From assembly GCA_018812395.1 (NCBI GenBank), contig JAHJDS010000177.1:1-5518 (forward strand): a stretch of 5,518 bases of DNA, given 5' to 3'. This DNA is from Pseudomonadota bacterium. GTDB taxonomy: Bacteria > Desulfobacterota > Desulfarculia > Desulfarculales > JAHJDS01. Under the pieces are notes generated by a model. It was not told where the DNA came from, made no database searches, and saw nothing but the letters and a program-made list of their open reading frames with translations. Below are positions 1 through 5,198 of the stretch, one piece after another. A program made the translations under genes and the position numbers. Position 1 is the stretch's first letter, and the number at the start of each line of letters is the position of its first letter.

Positions 1-207
1 GAGACCGTCCACCACATCTTCGAGCCGTTTTTCACCACCAAGGGCATTGGCCGGGGCACGGGCCTGGGCCTGGCCACGGTCTACGGCATCGTCCGGAACC
101 ACGGGGGCCACATCATCTGCGACAGCCGGGTCGGCCGGGGCGCGACGTTCACCATTTTTCTGCCGGCCCTGGCGGACGCGGGCGGCCTGGAGGCGACCGC
201 GCCCTAA
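1..207 (+). CDS. Sensor histidine kinase, C-terminal end (partial, HATPase domain)
   Basis: This is the last 68 residues of a sensor histidine kinase; the start lies outside the window. The fragment covers the end of the ATP-binding HATPase_c domain. An F-box-like FEPFFTTK is at residues 7-14 of the fragment, the G2-type glycine motif GTGLGLATVYGIV at 19-31, and the closing strand GRGATFTIFLPA at about 46-57. Such kinases autophosphorylate a histidine and pass the phosphate to a receiver aspartate. The sensor part and phosphorylated histidine are not visible, so the signal is unknown. The GLGLATVYGIV wording is typical of PAS-domain hybrid kinases of the NtrB-like group. The reading frame continues through a TAA stop directly into the receiver gene that follows, so this may be the kinase half of a split hybrid kinase. 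The family is clear; the signal and partners are not. Confidence 0.9.
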   Translation, partial: ETVHHIFEPFFTTKGIGRGTGLGLATVYGIVRNHGGHIICDSRVGRGATFTIFLPALADAGGLEATAP

Positions 208-210
208 GAC

Positions 211-603
211 GTGGGCGACATCCGGGGCGGCTCCGAGACGATCCTGCTGGTGGACGACGAGCGTCCGATTCTGGAAATTGGTGAGGAGATCCTCGGCCAG
301 TACGGCTATTCGATCCTGACCGCGTCGAGCGGCGAGGAGGCCCTCGAGATCTACGGGCGCGAGGGGCCACGCATCGATCTGGTGATTTTGGATTTGAGCA
401 TGCCCGGGATGGGCGGACACAAGTGTTTGAAGGAACTCCGGGCCGTGGACCCCCGGGTCAGGGTCATCATCGCCACCGGCTATTCCACCCAATCCCTTTC
501 CGGCGCGGCCATCGAGTCCCAGGCCAGAGGGTTCATCAGCAAGCCCTACAGCCTGTTCGGTTTGCTGAAGATGGTCCGGGAGGTCCTGGACGACGCTCCG
601 TGA
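211..603 (+). CDS. Single-domain response regulator (receiver domain only)
   Basis: This 130-residue protein is one CheY-like receiver domain with no output domain. The key residues are all present: the acidic pair D15-D16 in LLVDDE, phosphoacceptor D61 in LDLSMPGMGG, switch T89 in ATGY, and K111-P112 in ISKPYS. It presumably receives phosphate from the kinase just upstream. The start is the GTG at 211, three bases after the kinase TAA and in the same frame. The only purine-rich stretch upstream, TGGAGG at 188-193, lies 17 bases away, too far for a normal ribosome binding site. Translation may depend on ribosomes finishing the kinase. The first residues, GGSETILLVDDE, read like the linker-receiver junction of hybrid kinases in Desulfobacterota. 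This could therefore be the detached receiver of a former hybrid kinase. The domain call is very secure; its independent translation is less so. Confidence 0.88.
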   Translation: MGDIRGGSETILLVDDERPILEIGEEILGQYGYSILTASSGEEALEIYGREGPRIDLVILDLSMPGMGGHKCLKELRAVDPRVRVIIATGYSTQSLSGAAIESQARGFISKPYSLFGLLKMVREVLDDAP

Positions 604-625
604 CCGCCTTTGGCTCGCCCCCCCC

Positions 626-678
626 AACCAGGGCGCCACCGGCCGCCCCGATTCGGCCGGCCGGTCCGCGCCCTGGTT
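626..678 (+). terminator. Hairpin after the response regulator, likely terminator
   Basis: An 11-bp perfect inverted repeat pairs 626-636 (AACCAGGGCGC) with 668-678 (GCGCCCTGGTT). A second 7-bp stem sits inside it, 639-645 with 654-660, leaving an 8-base loop. It starts 22 bases after the response-regulator stop and is followed by a moderately T-rich stretch at 681-695 rather than a clean T run. It fits the end of the two-component transcript. It also lies between two converging genes, but on the minus strand the next bases are G-rich, so it is a poor intrinsic terminator in that direction. Confidence 0.55.
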
Positions 679-706
679 CGCTTTACAGTTATTTTGATGG
701 TGCCTG

Positions 707-730
707 GCGGGCGGCCCTAAAACCGCCCGC
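707..730 (-). terminator. GC-rich hairpin just after the acyl-CoA dehydrogenase stop
   Basis: An 8-bp perfect stem pairs 707-714 (GCGGGCGG) with 723-730 (CCGCCCGC) around an 8-base loop. On the minus strand it begins three bases after the acyl-CoA dehydrogenase stop codon. No T run follows it directly, so it may act as an mRNA 3' end stabiliser or a factor-assisted terminator rather than a classical intrinsic terminator. Confidence 0.4.
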
Positions 731-733
731 TGA

Positions 734-2554
734 TCAGAAGGCCTCCTCGGGGATGTCCAGGGCCGAGGTGTCCTCCTGCTGCAGCGTCATATGCCGGGCA
801 AAGACGCCCGTCAGGATGTTCCGGCAGAAGTAGTGGGCCGTCTCGATCTTGCCCCGATAGAAGATCCCGTCGGCCGACGACGCGTCCACCCCGGCCAGCT
901 TGGCGCGGGCGATCCGGCCCTGCTCCAGGATCAGCCAGGCCAGGACCACCTCGGAGAAGCACTCCAGGAAGCGGGTCGAGGTCAGACCGATCAGGGGCAC
1001 CTTGCCCCCCTGGAAGTACTGCATGTAGCGCAGGGCGAAGTCGCCGGTGGCCTGGGCCGCCTTGAACAACAGTTTGTAGTCGGCCCCGAAGTCGGCGTCT
1101 TCCTTGAACTCGCTGGTGGTGGCCATCACCTCTTGAATCCAGGTCTGGAAGACCTGGCCGCCCTCCATGGACAGCTTGCGGCCGACCATGTCCAGGGACT
1201 GAATGTAACTGGTCCCTTCCCAGATGGAGACGATCTTGATGTCCCGGGCGTACTGCTCGGCCGGGAACTCGCTGCAGTACCCCACGCCCCCCAGGACCTG
1301 AATGGCCTCCCGGGTGAGCAGGTAGCCGAAGTCCGAGCAGTAGGCCTTGACCAGGGGCGTCATCAGCTCGACCCGGCTGTGGGCCTTGTGGCGCTCGGCC
1401 TCGTCCGGGTCATGGCGGGCGATGTCGATCAGGATAAAGATGTAGCCCAGCATGGCCCGCATGGCCTCGGTGCCGGACTTGAGGTTCATAAGCATCCGGC
1501 GCACGTCCTCGTGCTGGATGATCGGCACCCGGTCGGCCCGGCGATTGACCATGGGCGGTCCCTGGACGCGCTCCTTGGCGTAGTGGCGGGCCGTGTCATA
1601 GGCGCTGGCCGCGATGCCCACGCCCTGGATCCCGCAGCCCATCCGGGCCTCGTTCATCATCTGGAACATCTTGGCCATGCCCGAGTTGGGCTCGCCCAGC
1701 AGGATCCCGCGGCAGGAGCCGTTTTCGCCGCAGCTCAGGCTGCAGGTGGCCGAGCCGTGAACGCCCATCTTGTGCTCGATGCCGGTGCAGGACACGTCGT
1801 TGGGCTCGCCCAGGGAGCCGTCGGGGTTGACCCAGACCTTGGGCACGATGAACAGACTGATGCCCTTGGTGCCCAAGGGCGCGCCTTCGATGCGGGCCAA
1901 ATAGAGATGAATGATGTTTTCGGTCAGGTCGTGCTCGCCGGCGGTGATGAACTGTTTGGTCCCCTCGATCTTGTAGATCCGGGGGTCCCCGGCCTCGGGG
2001 TCGGGTACGGCCTTGCTCCGCAAGAACCCCACGTCCGAACCGGCGTCGGGCTCGGTCAGACACATCGTCCCGGCCCACCGGCCGGTATACATCTTCTCCA
2101 CGAACAGGGCCCGGTCCTCGTCGGTGCCATGGACCTCGATCAGATGGGCCGCCCCGACCGTCAGGCCCGGGTAGCACATCATCGCCATGTTGGCCCCGGC
2201 TAAGATCTCGGCCACGATGCCGCCCATCACCGCCGGCAGACCCTGGCCGCCGAACTCGGGGCTGTGGGACGGGGCCAGCCAGCCGTTCTCGGCCAACGTC
2301 CGCCAGCAATCATGGAACGAGGCCGGCACCTTTACCTCGCCGTCCTGCAAAGTGCAGCCCTCCCGGTCCCCGTCCTGCAGGGCCGGACCGAGCACCTCCC
2401 GGCCGACCTTGAGGGCCTCGTCAATGATCATCTTGAAGTCGTCTGTCGAGAAATCCTGATAGGCCTCGTAACCCAGCAGCCGGTCTACGTCCAGATGCTC
2501 GAACAGCAGAAATTTGAAGTCACGGTCATCGCGCCGAAAGTGGTTGATGCCCAT
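734..2554 (-). CDS. Acyl-CoA dehydrogenase, long (about 600-residue) DmdC/FadE-like type
   Basis: This 606-residue cytoplasmic flavoenzyme oxidises an acyl-CoA to the 2,3-enoyl-CoA, passing electrons to electron-transfer flavoprotein, as in beta-oxidation. Domains by homology are a short N-terminal extension (about 1-38), the helical N domain (40-160), the beta-barrel middle domain (163-285), the C-terminal helical domain (290-455) and the extra C-terminal region of the long subfamily (470-600). Visible motifs are the FAD/substrate signature CLTEPDAGSDVG at 165-176, IQVLGGVGYCSE at 418-429, and the probable catalytic base E446 in IWEGTSYIQ. Length and layout match the group containing 3-methylmercaptopropionyl-CoA dehydrogenase (DmdC), but nothing here fixes the substrate, so I give no gene symbol. 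The ATG at 2554 has a strong ribosome binding site, AGGGAGGA, six bases upstream. The gene stands alone on the minus strand with its own promoter and a TetR-type operator. The middle domain has a local cluster of cysteines (C271, C275, C281). Confidence 0.95.
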   Translation of the reverse strand: MGINHFRRDDRDFKFLLFEHLDVDRLLGYEAYQDFSTDDFKMIIDEALKVGREVLGPALQDGDREGCTLQDGEVKVPASFHDCWRTLAENGWLAPSHSPEFGGQGLPAVMGGIVAEILAGANMAMMCYPGLTVGAAHLIEVHGTDEDRALFVEKMYTGRWAGTMCLTEPDAGSDVGFLRSKAVPDPEAGDPRIYKIEGTKQFITAGEHDLTENIIHLYLARIEGAPLGTKGISLFIVPKVWVNPDGSLGEPNDVSCTGIEHKMGVHGSATCSLSCGENGSCRGILLGEPNSGMAKMFQMMNEARMGCGIQGVGIAASAYDTARHYAKERVQGPPMVNRRADRVPIIQHEDVRRMLMNLKSGTEAMRAMLGYIFILIDIARHDPDEAERHKAHSRVELMTPLVKAYCSDFGYLLTREAIQVLGGVGYCSEFPAEQYARDIKIVSIWEGTSYIQSLDMVGRKLSMEGGQVFQTWIQEVMATTSEFKEDADFGADYKLLFKAAQATGDFALRYMQYFQGGKVPLIGLTSTRFLECFSEVVLAWLILEQGRIARAKLAGVDASSADGIFYRGKIETAHYFCRNILTGVFARHMTLQQEDTSALDIPEEAF

Positions 2555-2560
2555 CCCTGG

Positions 2561-2568
2561 TCCTCCCT
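2561..2568 (-). promoter_or_regulatory. Ribosome binding site of the acyl-CoA dehydrogenase
   Basis: On the minus strand this reads AGGGAGGA and lies six bases before the ATG at 2554. It fixes the start codon choice. Confidence 0.8.
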
Positions 2569-2606
2569 GGGCCGAGTGTGGTGGTCCGTGGTGTTTCGCC
2601 CGCCAA

Positions 2607-2624
2607 TGAGTGAACGATCATTCA
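2607..2624 (-). promoter_or_regulatory. Palindromic operator, TetR-family fatty-acid-regulator type
   Basis: On the minus strand this reads TGAATGATCGTTCACTCA. Both strands fit the pattern TGANTGANCGNTCANTCA, with 14 of 18 positions symmetric. Established knowledge: TetR-family repressors of fatty-acid degradation (FadR of Bacillus type and related proteins) often bind TGAATGA/TCATTCA palindromes. Here the site begins seven bases after the -10 box, so it covers the expected transcription start, a classic place for repression released by acyl-CoA. The regulator gene itself is not in the window. Confidence 0.6.
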
Positions 2625-2631
2625 GTGGCAG

Positions 2632-2660
2632 AGCATACCCCGGCACGAAAACCCGGTCAA
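2632..2660 (-). promoter_or_regulatory. Sigma70-type promoter of the acyl-CoA dehydrogenase
   Basis: On the minus strand a -35 box TTGACC (2660-2655) and a -10 box TATGCT (2637-2632) are separated by exactly 17 bases. The expected start of transcription is near 2625, giving a leader of about 70 bases. The -35 box matches the consensus at five of six positions and the -10 at four of six. It is supported by its position beside the palindromic operator. Confidence 0.6.
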
Positions 2661-2797
2661 CCACAAAGCTACACCCCGAATTTAGGGCCAAGCCTCGATC
2701 AGCCGGCCCACCACCCGGACCATTGCCCGTAAAATCCCCTGGACTTATGCCCCCCACGCGGTTTAGCATGACCAACCCGAGTCGGAAAGAGAGGCCC

Positions 2798-3493
2798 ATG
2801 AAACTGTCGGTCATCATCCCGGTTTACAACGAGATAAAATACCTGGCCGAAATCATCCGCCGGGTGCGGGCCGTGGACCTGGGCTCCATCGCCAAGGAGA
2901 TCGTCGTCATCGACGACGGATCCACTGACGGCAGCCGGGAGATCATCCAAAATGAACTCCAGGGCGACGACCTGGTCAAGCTCTTTCACGACCAGAACAA
3001 AGGCAAAGGCGCCGCCTGCTGGACGGGCATGCAACAGGCCACCGGGGAGATCATCCTCGTCCAGGACGCCGATCTCGAGTACTCCCCCCGGGATTACCCC
3101 CGCCTGCTCCTGCCCATCCTCGAGGGCCACGCCGACGTGGTCTACGGCTCGAGGTTCATCGGCGGCGACTCCCACCGCGTTCTCTACTACTGGCATTCCT
3201 TGGGCAACCGGCTGCTGACCCGGCTGTTCAATATGCTCAACGACATGAACTTCACCGACATGGAGACCTGCTACAAGGTCTTCAGGCGCCGGGTCATCGA
3301 ACGGATCACCCTCAAGGAGCCACGCTTCGGCTTCGATCCCGAGATCACGGCCAAGATCTGCAAGAAACGATTCGGATGGCGCATCTACGAGGTAGGCATT
3401 TCCTATACCGGCCGCGTCTACGCCGAGGGCAAAAAGATCGGCTGGCGCGACGCCCTGACCGTGCTGCGCTGTATCCTCCGGTACTCCCTGTAG
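2798..3493 (+). CDS. Family 2 glycosyltransferase, dolichol/polyprenyl-phosphate mannose synthase-like
   Basis: This 231-residue GT-A fold glycosyltransferase probably moves a sugar from a nucleotide sugar to a lipid carrier such as undecaprenyl phosphate, or to a cell-surface glycan. Visible features are the N-terminal strand LSVIIPVYNE at 3-12, the nucleotide-binding VVIDDGSTDGS at 36-46, the metal-binding QDADLEY at 89-95 (D90, D92), GSRF at 117-120, NFTDMETCYKVFRR at 151-164 and FGFDPEITAK at 177-186. The ending YTGRVYAEGKKIGWRD matches DPM1-like bacterial proteins. There is no membrane segment after the catalytic domain, so it belongs to the soluble or peripheral single-domain form. The ATG at 2798 is chosen because GAGAGG lies three bases upstream and the protein then begins at the conserved first strand. 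In-frame ATGs at 2747 and 2768 lack a binding site. It stands alone on the plus strand, so its acceptor and sugar cannot be told. Confidence 0.92.
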   Translation: MKLSVIIPVYNEIKYLAEIIRRVRAVDLGSIAKEIVVIDDGSTDGSREIIQNELQGDDLVKLFHDQNKGKGAACWTGMQQATGEIILVQDADLEYSPRDYPRLLLPILEGHADVVYGSRFIGGDSHRVLYYWHSLGNRLLTRLFNMLNDMNFTDMETCYKVFRRRVIERITLKEPRFGFDPEITAKICKKRFGWRIYEVGISYTGRVYAEGKKIGWRDALTVLRCILRYSL

Positions 3494-3540
3494 ACCGCTG
3501 AAACCCCCGTCTCCACTCCATGGTTTAAACCAGTTCCTCT

Positions 3541-3573
3541 AAACGGGCCGATTATTGTCGGCGTCCGTGTTTT
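3541..3573 (+). terminator. Terminator-like hairpin after the glycosyltransferase
   Basis: An inner 5-bp stem GCCGA (3547-3551) / TCGGC (3558-3562) closes a six-base loop. An outer stem pairs AAACGG (3541-3546) with CCGT and TT (3565-3571), with small bulges at 3563-3564 and 3569. The structure ends in TTTT at 3570-3573. It lies 48 bases after the glycosyltransferase stop and before the perR promoter, a fitting place for a terminator. The bulges and short T run make it a moderate candidate. Confidence 0.4.
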
Positions 3574-3674
3574 AGCTGGGTCTGTCCGCGAACCGGTCCT
3601 TCACTCGGCGGCATCCTCGCAGAACCAATTGTTTTTATTAATTAATTATAGATCATTTTTTTATTAATAAATAC

Positions 3675-3703
3675 TTGACAAGTTTGGTCAGAAATATTAT
3701 TAG
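3675..3703 (+). promoter_or_regulatory. perR promoter (sigma70-type)
   Basis: A perfect -35 box TTGACA at 3675-3680 is followed after 17 bases by a -10 box TATTAG at 3698-3703. The surrounding 3632-3717 is very AT-rich in an otherwise GC-rich window, including a run of seven T at 3656-3662 that could act as an UP element. The expected start is near 3710, leaving only about 20 bases of leader before perR. It probably drives the whole downstream operon. Confidence 0.65.
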
Positions 3704-3711
3704 TAATAATA
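3695..3711 (+). promoter_or_regulatory. Perfect 8-1-8 palindrome over the -10 box, candidate PerR operator
   Basis: TATTATTAGTAATAATA is a perfect inverted repeat of eight bases around a central G at 3703. It covers the -10 box of the promoter in front of a Fur-family gene. Fur and PerR sites are commonly AT-rich inverted repeats with 7-1-7 geometry, and PerR usually represses its own gene. The letters differ from the Bacillus PerR box (TTATAATNATTATAA), so the assignment rests on symmetry and position rather than on a consensus match. Confidence 0.6.
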
Positions 3712-3729
3712 ACTATTCTGGTCAACGCA

Positions 3730-4176
3730 ATGCAACTGCTGGACACACCCAAATCGCGGACCACCAAACAGCGCGGCTTGATTCTGGAGGAACTGCGCCG
3801 GGTGGACACCCATCCCACGGCGGACGAGATCTTCGGGCTGGTCCGGCGCAAGATGCCGCGGATCAGCCTGGGCACGGTCTACCGCAACCTGGAGGTCCTG
3901 GCCGAACAGGGGCTGGTCCTGAGACTTGACGGCGGGGGAGGCCAACGTCGTTTTGACGCCCGGACCGAAGACCACTATCACGTCCGGTGCCTGGGGTGCG
4001 GACGAGTGGCCGATCTGCCCTCGTTGTCAATCGAGATTCCCGAGCGCGAGGCGGCGGCCGGGACTGATTTTCAGGTGGTCGGGTTCGGGCTCGAGTTTTT
4101 AGGCATTTGTCCTGAGTGTCAAGCGGCGGCGGCCGCCTTGGCGGCCGATGACACTCCGGAAGGTGTCAAGGAATAG
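3730..4176 (+). CDS. perR: PerR-type peroxide-sensing repressor (Fur family)
   Basis: This 148-residue Fur-family metalloregulator has an N-terminal winged-helix DNA-binding domain (about 8-80) and a C-terminal dimerisation domain (about 82-132). The recognition region is HPTADEIF...ISLGTVYRNLEVL (28-57). The regulatory metal ligands known in Bacillus PerR (H37, D85, H91, H93, D104) align at a constant offset with H28, D76, H82, H84 and D95 here. The structural zinc cysteines are C87, C90, C127 and C130. Aspartate rather than glutamate at D95 is the residue associated with peroxide-sensing PerR, where peroxide oxidises the iron-binding histidines and releases DNA. Rubrerythrin and desulfoferrodoxin downstream agree with this role. 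The ATG at 3730 is the only sensible start, although no clear ribosome binding site precedes it. The tail after C130 is alanine-rich and probably unstructured. A Fur or Zur role is less likely given the metal site and neighbours. Confidence 0.93.
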   Translation: MQLLDTPKSRTTKQRGLILEELRRVDTHPTADEIFGLVRRKMPRISLGTVYRNLEVLAEQGLVLRLDGGGGQRRFDARTEDHYHVRCLGCGRVADLPSLSIEIPEREAAAGTDFQVVGFGLEFLGICPECQAAAAALAADDTPEGVKE

Positions 4177-4189
4177 GTCTCCGACAGGC

Positions 4190-4204
4190 CGGCCCGGCGG
4201 GCCG
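4190..4204 (+). repeat. Short GC hairpin between perR and the winged-helix gene
   Basis: CGGCCC (4190-4195) pairs with GGGCCG (4199-4204) around the three-base loop GGC. It lies 13 bases after the perR stop and has no T run, so it is not an intrinsic terminator. In an operon such a hairpin could protect the upstream message or modestly reduce readthrough; this is inference. Confidence 0.4.
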
Positions 4205-4236
4205 CCCCGGGGTCGATGACAAGGAACCGCTTTAGC

Positions 4237-4246
4237 AGGAGAGAGG
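4237..4246 (+). promoter_or_regulatory. Ribosome binding site of the 72-residue winged-helix gene
   Basis: AGGAGAGAGG lies directly before the ATG at 4249; the AGGAG core at 4237-4241 leaves seven bases to the start. It decides the start against the upstream in-frame ATG at 4216, which has no comparable site. Confidence 0.75.
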
Positions 4247-4248
4247 TT

Positions 4249-4467
4249 ATGGCCGCCAAGGCTGCGTTAGACGCCAAGCAGAAGAAGGTATTGAAGGCCC
4301 TGGGGGGCATGAGCGACCCGGCCACCAACAAGCAGATCGCCGGCGCCGCCGGGCTCGAGAGCCAGGACGTGACGGCCGCAATCAAGAAGCTCAAGGACGC
4401 CGGCTTTGTTGACAGCCCGGCCCGGTGTAAGTACGGCCTCACGCCGTCCGGAAAAAAGGCGGTCTGA
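4249..4467 (+). CDS. Small winged-helix (MarR/ArsR-like) DNA-binding protein, 72 residues
   Basis: This 72-residue basic protein reads as a bare winged helix-turn-helix. A first helix lies at about 5-18 (LDAKQKKVLKAL), then the helix-turn-helix at about 26-52 (TNKQIAGAAGLESQDVTAAI, then KKLKDAGF). A short wing follows, with GLTPSGKKAV at 63-72 resembling the LTPxG strand of MarR/PadR-like regulators. There is no effector or dimerisation domain and only one cysteine (C60), so no metal site is evident. The ATG at 4249 is chosen over the in-frame ATG at 4216 because AGGAGAGAGG (4237-4246) immediately precedes it and the protein then starts just before the first helix. It lies 72 bases after perR and 72 before rbr on the same strand, so it is probably co-transcribed. 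Its target is unknown; it might be an accessory repressor of the operon or a DNA-binding cofactor. Fold confidence is good, function unknown. Confidence 0.8.
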   Translation: MAAKAALDAKQKKVLKALGGMSDPATNKQIAGAAGLESQDVTAAIKKLKDAGFVDSPARCKYGLTPSGKKAV

Positions 4468-4539
4468 AACTGGAAAACCAGCCGGTCAGGACCTATATTT
4501 TAAAGAATAGCTCACGATCAAGCATGGGGGAGAACATCC

Positions 4540-5115
4540 ATGGCCAGTCTTAAAGGCACCCAGACCGAAAAGAACCTGCTGACCGCCTTTGCCGGCGAGT
4601 CCCAGGCCCGCAACCGCTACACCTACTTCGCCAGCCAGGCCAAGAAGGACGGCTATATCCAAATGCAGGCCATCTTCGAGGAGACGGCCAACCAGGAGAA
4701 GGAGCACGCCAAGCGGCTGTTCAAGTTCCTGGAGGGCGGCGAGGTCGAAATTTCGGCGGCCTTCCCGGCCGGGGTGATCGGCCCGACCCTGGAAAATCTC
4801 AAGGAGGCCGCGGGCGGCGAGAACTACGAGTGGACCCAGATGTACCCCGGATTCGCCAAGATCGCCCGGGAGGAGGGCTTCGTCGAGATCGCGGCCGTGT
4901 TCGAGGCCATCGCCGTGGCCGAGAAGCAGCACGAAAAGCGCTATAACGACCTGGCGGCCAACATCGAGGCCGGCCGGGTGTTCAAGCGCGAGGGCCAGGT
5001 CGCCTGGCGCTGCCGCAACTGCGGCTATCTCCACCAGGGTGACGGCGCGCCCGACGAGTGCCCGGCCTGCGTCCACCCCCAGGCCCACTTTGAACTCCTG
5101 GGCGAAAACTACTAA
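4540..5115 (+). CDS. rbr: Rubrerythrin
   Basis: This 191-residue cytoplasmic non-haem iron protein reduces hydrogen peroxide to water with electrons from rubredoxin or a similar donor. The N-terminal four-helix-bundle diiron domain (about 1-145) shows the expected ligands: E20 in FAGESQARNRY, E53 and H56 in NQEKEHAKR, E94 and E97 in GGENYEWTQMYP, and E128 and H131 in AEKQHEKR. The C-terminal rubredoxin-like domain (about 155-191) has CRNCGY at 158-163 and CPAC at 174-177, giving C158, C161, C174 and C177 for the single iron. Length and sequence, including the end AHFELLGENY, are very close to Desulfovibrio rubrerythrin as I remember it. GGGGGAGA at 4526-4533 is the ribosome binding site. The gene follows perR and a small winged-helix gene and precedes dfx, so it is probably derepressed by peroxide through PerR. 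A reverse rubrerythrin is excluded because the rubredoxin domain is C-terminal. Confidence 0.98.
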   Translation: MASLKGTQTEKNLLTAFAGESQARNRYTYFASQAKKDGYIQMQAIFEETANQEKEHAKRLFKFLEGGEVEISAAFPAGVIGPTLENLKEAAGGENYEWTQMYPGFAKIAREEGFVEIAAVFEAIAVAEKQHEKRYNDLAANIEAGRVFKREGQVAWRCRNCGYLHQGDGAPDECPACVHPQAHFELLGENY

Positions 5116-5131
5116 GACTCAGGCAAAAACA

Positions 5132-5159
5132 GGGAGTCCGGCCGATGGGGCCGGCTCCC
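5132..5159 (+). terminator. Strong hairpin between rbr and dfx, possible partial terminator
   Basis: An 11-bp stem with one bulged base (T5137) pairs GGGAG-CCGGCC (5132-5143) with GGCCGGCTCCC (5149-5159) around the loop GATGG. It begins 16 bases after the rbr stop. Only AAAATTT follows at 5162-5168, so a full intrinsic terminator is doubtful. It could set rbr above dfx in message level, either by partial termination or by protecting the rbr 3' end. Confidence 0.5.
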
Positions 5160-5186
5160 GTAAAATTTCCCGGAGAGCGGGGGAAC

Positions 5187-5195
5187 GGAGGAGAG
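5187..5195 (+). promoter_or_regulatory. Ribosome binding site of dfx
   Basis: GGAGGAGAG lies three bases before the ATG at 5199, with the GGAGG core seven bases away. It is the best ribosome binding site in the operon and fixes the dfx start. Confidence 0.8.
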
Positions 5196-5198
5196 ATC

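Noticed and set aside
791..2203. A 470-codon open frame on the plus strand, opposite the acyl-CoA dehydrogenase.
   Set aside because: It is a GC-rich antisense shadow with low-complexity G/L/A/H/D composition and no recognisable motif.
2723..2750. TTGCCC and TTATGC with a 16-base spacer as a glycosyltransferase promoter.
   Set aside because: Both boxes are poor matches and nothing else supports them. The glycosyltransferase promoter remains unassigned.
2264..2797. An open upstream extension of the glycosyltransferase frame (would make a 409-residue protein).
   Set aside because: It runs antisense through the start of the acyl-CoA dehydrogenase and its promoter, has no domain resemblance, and the conserved first strand of the glycosyltransferase begins at the ATG at 2798.
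3521..3532. A perfect 12-base palindrome TGGTTTAAACCA after the glycosyltransferase.
   Set aside because: It has no loop for a useful hairpin, no T run, and no nearby start that it could control. A palindrome of this size can occur by chance.
3642..3875. A 77-codon minus-strand open frame across the perR promoter and start.
   Set aside because: It overlaps a well-supported gene and promoter on the other strand and shows no protein-like motif.
4494..4509. AT-rich TATATTTTAAAG stretch before rbr as a possible separate rbr promoter.
   Set aside because: TATATT resembles a -10 box, but no -35 box lies at a suitable distance and the symmetry is too weak to call a PerR site.
4486..5088. A 200-codon minus-strand open frame opposite rubrerythrin.
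   Set aside because: It is antisense to a gene of certain identity, and its leucine/glycine/alanine-rich sequence is a codon-complement artefact.
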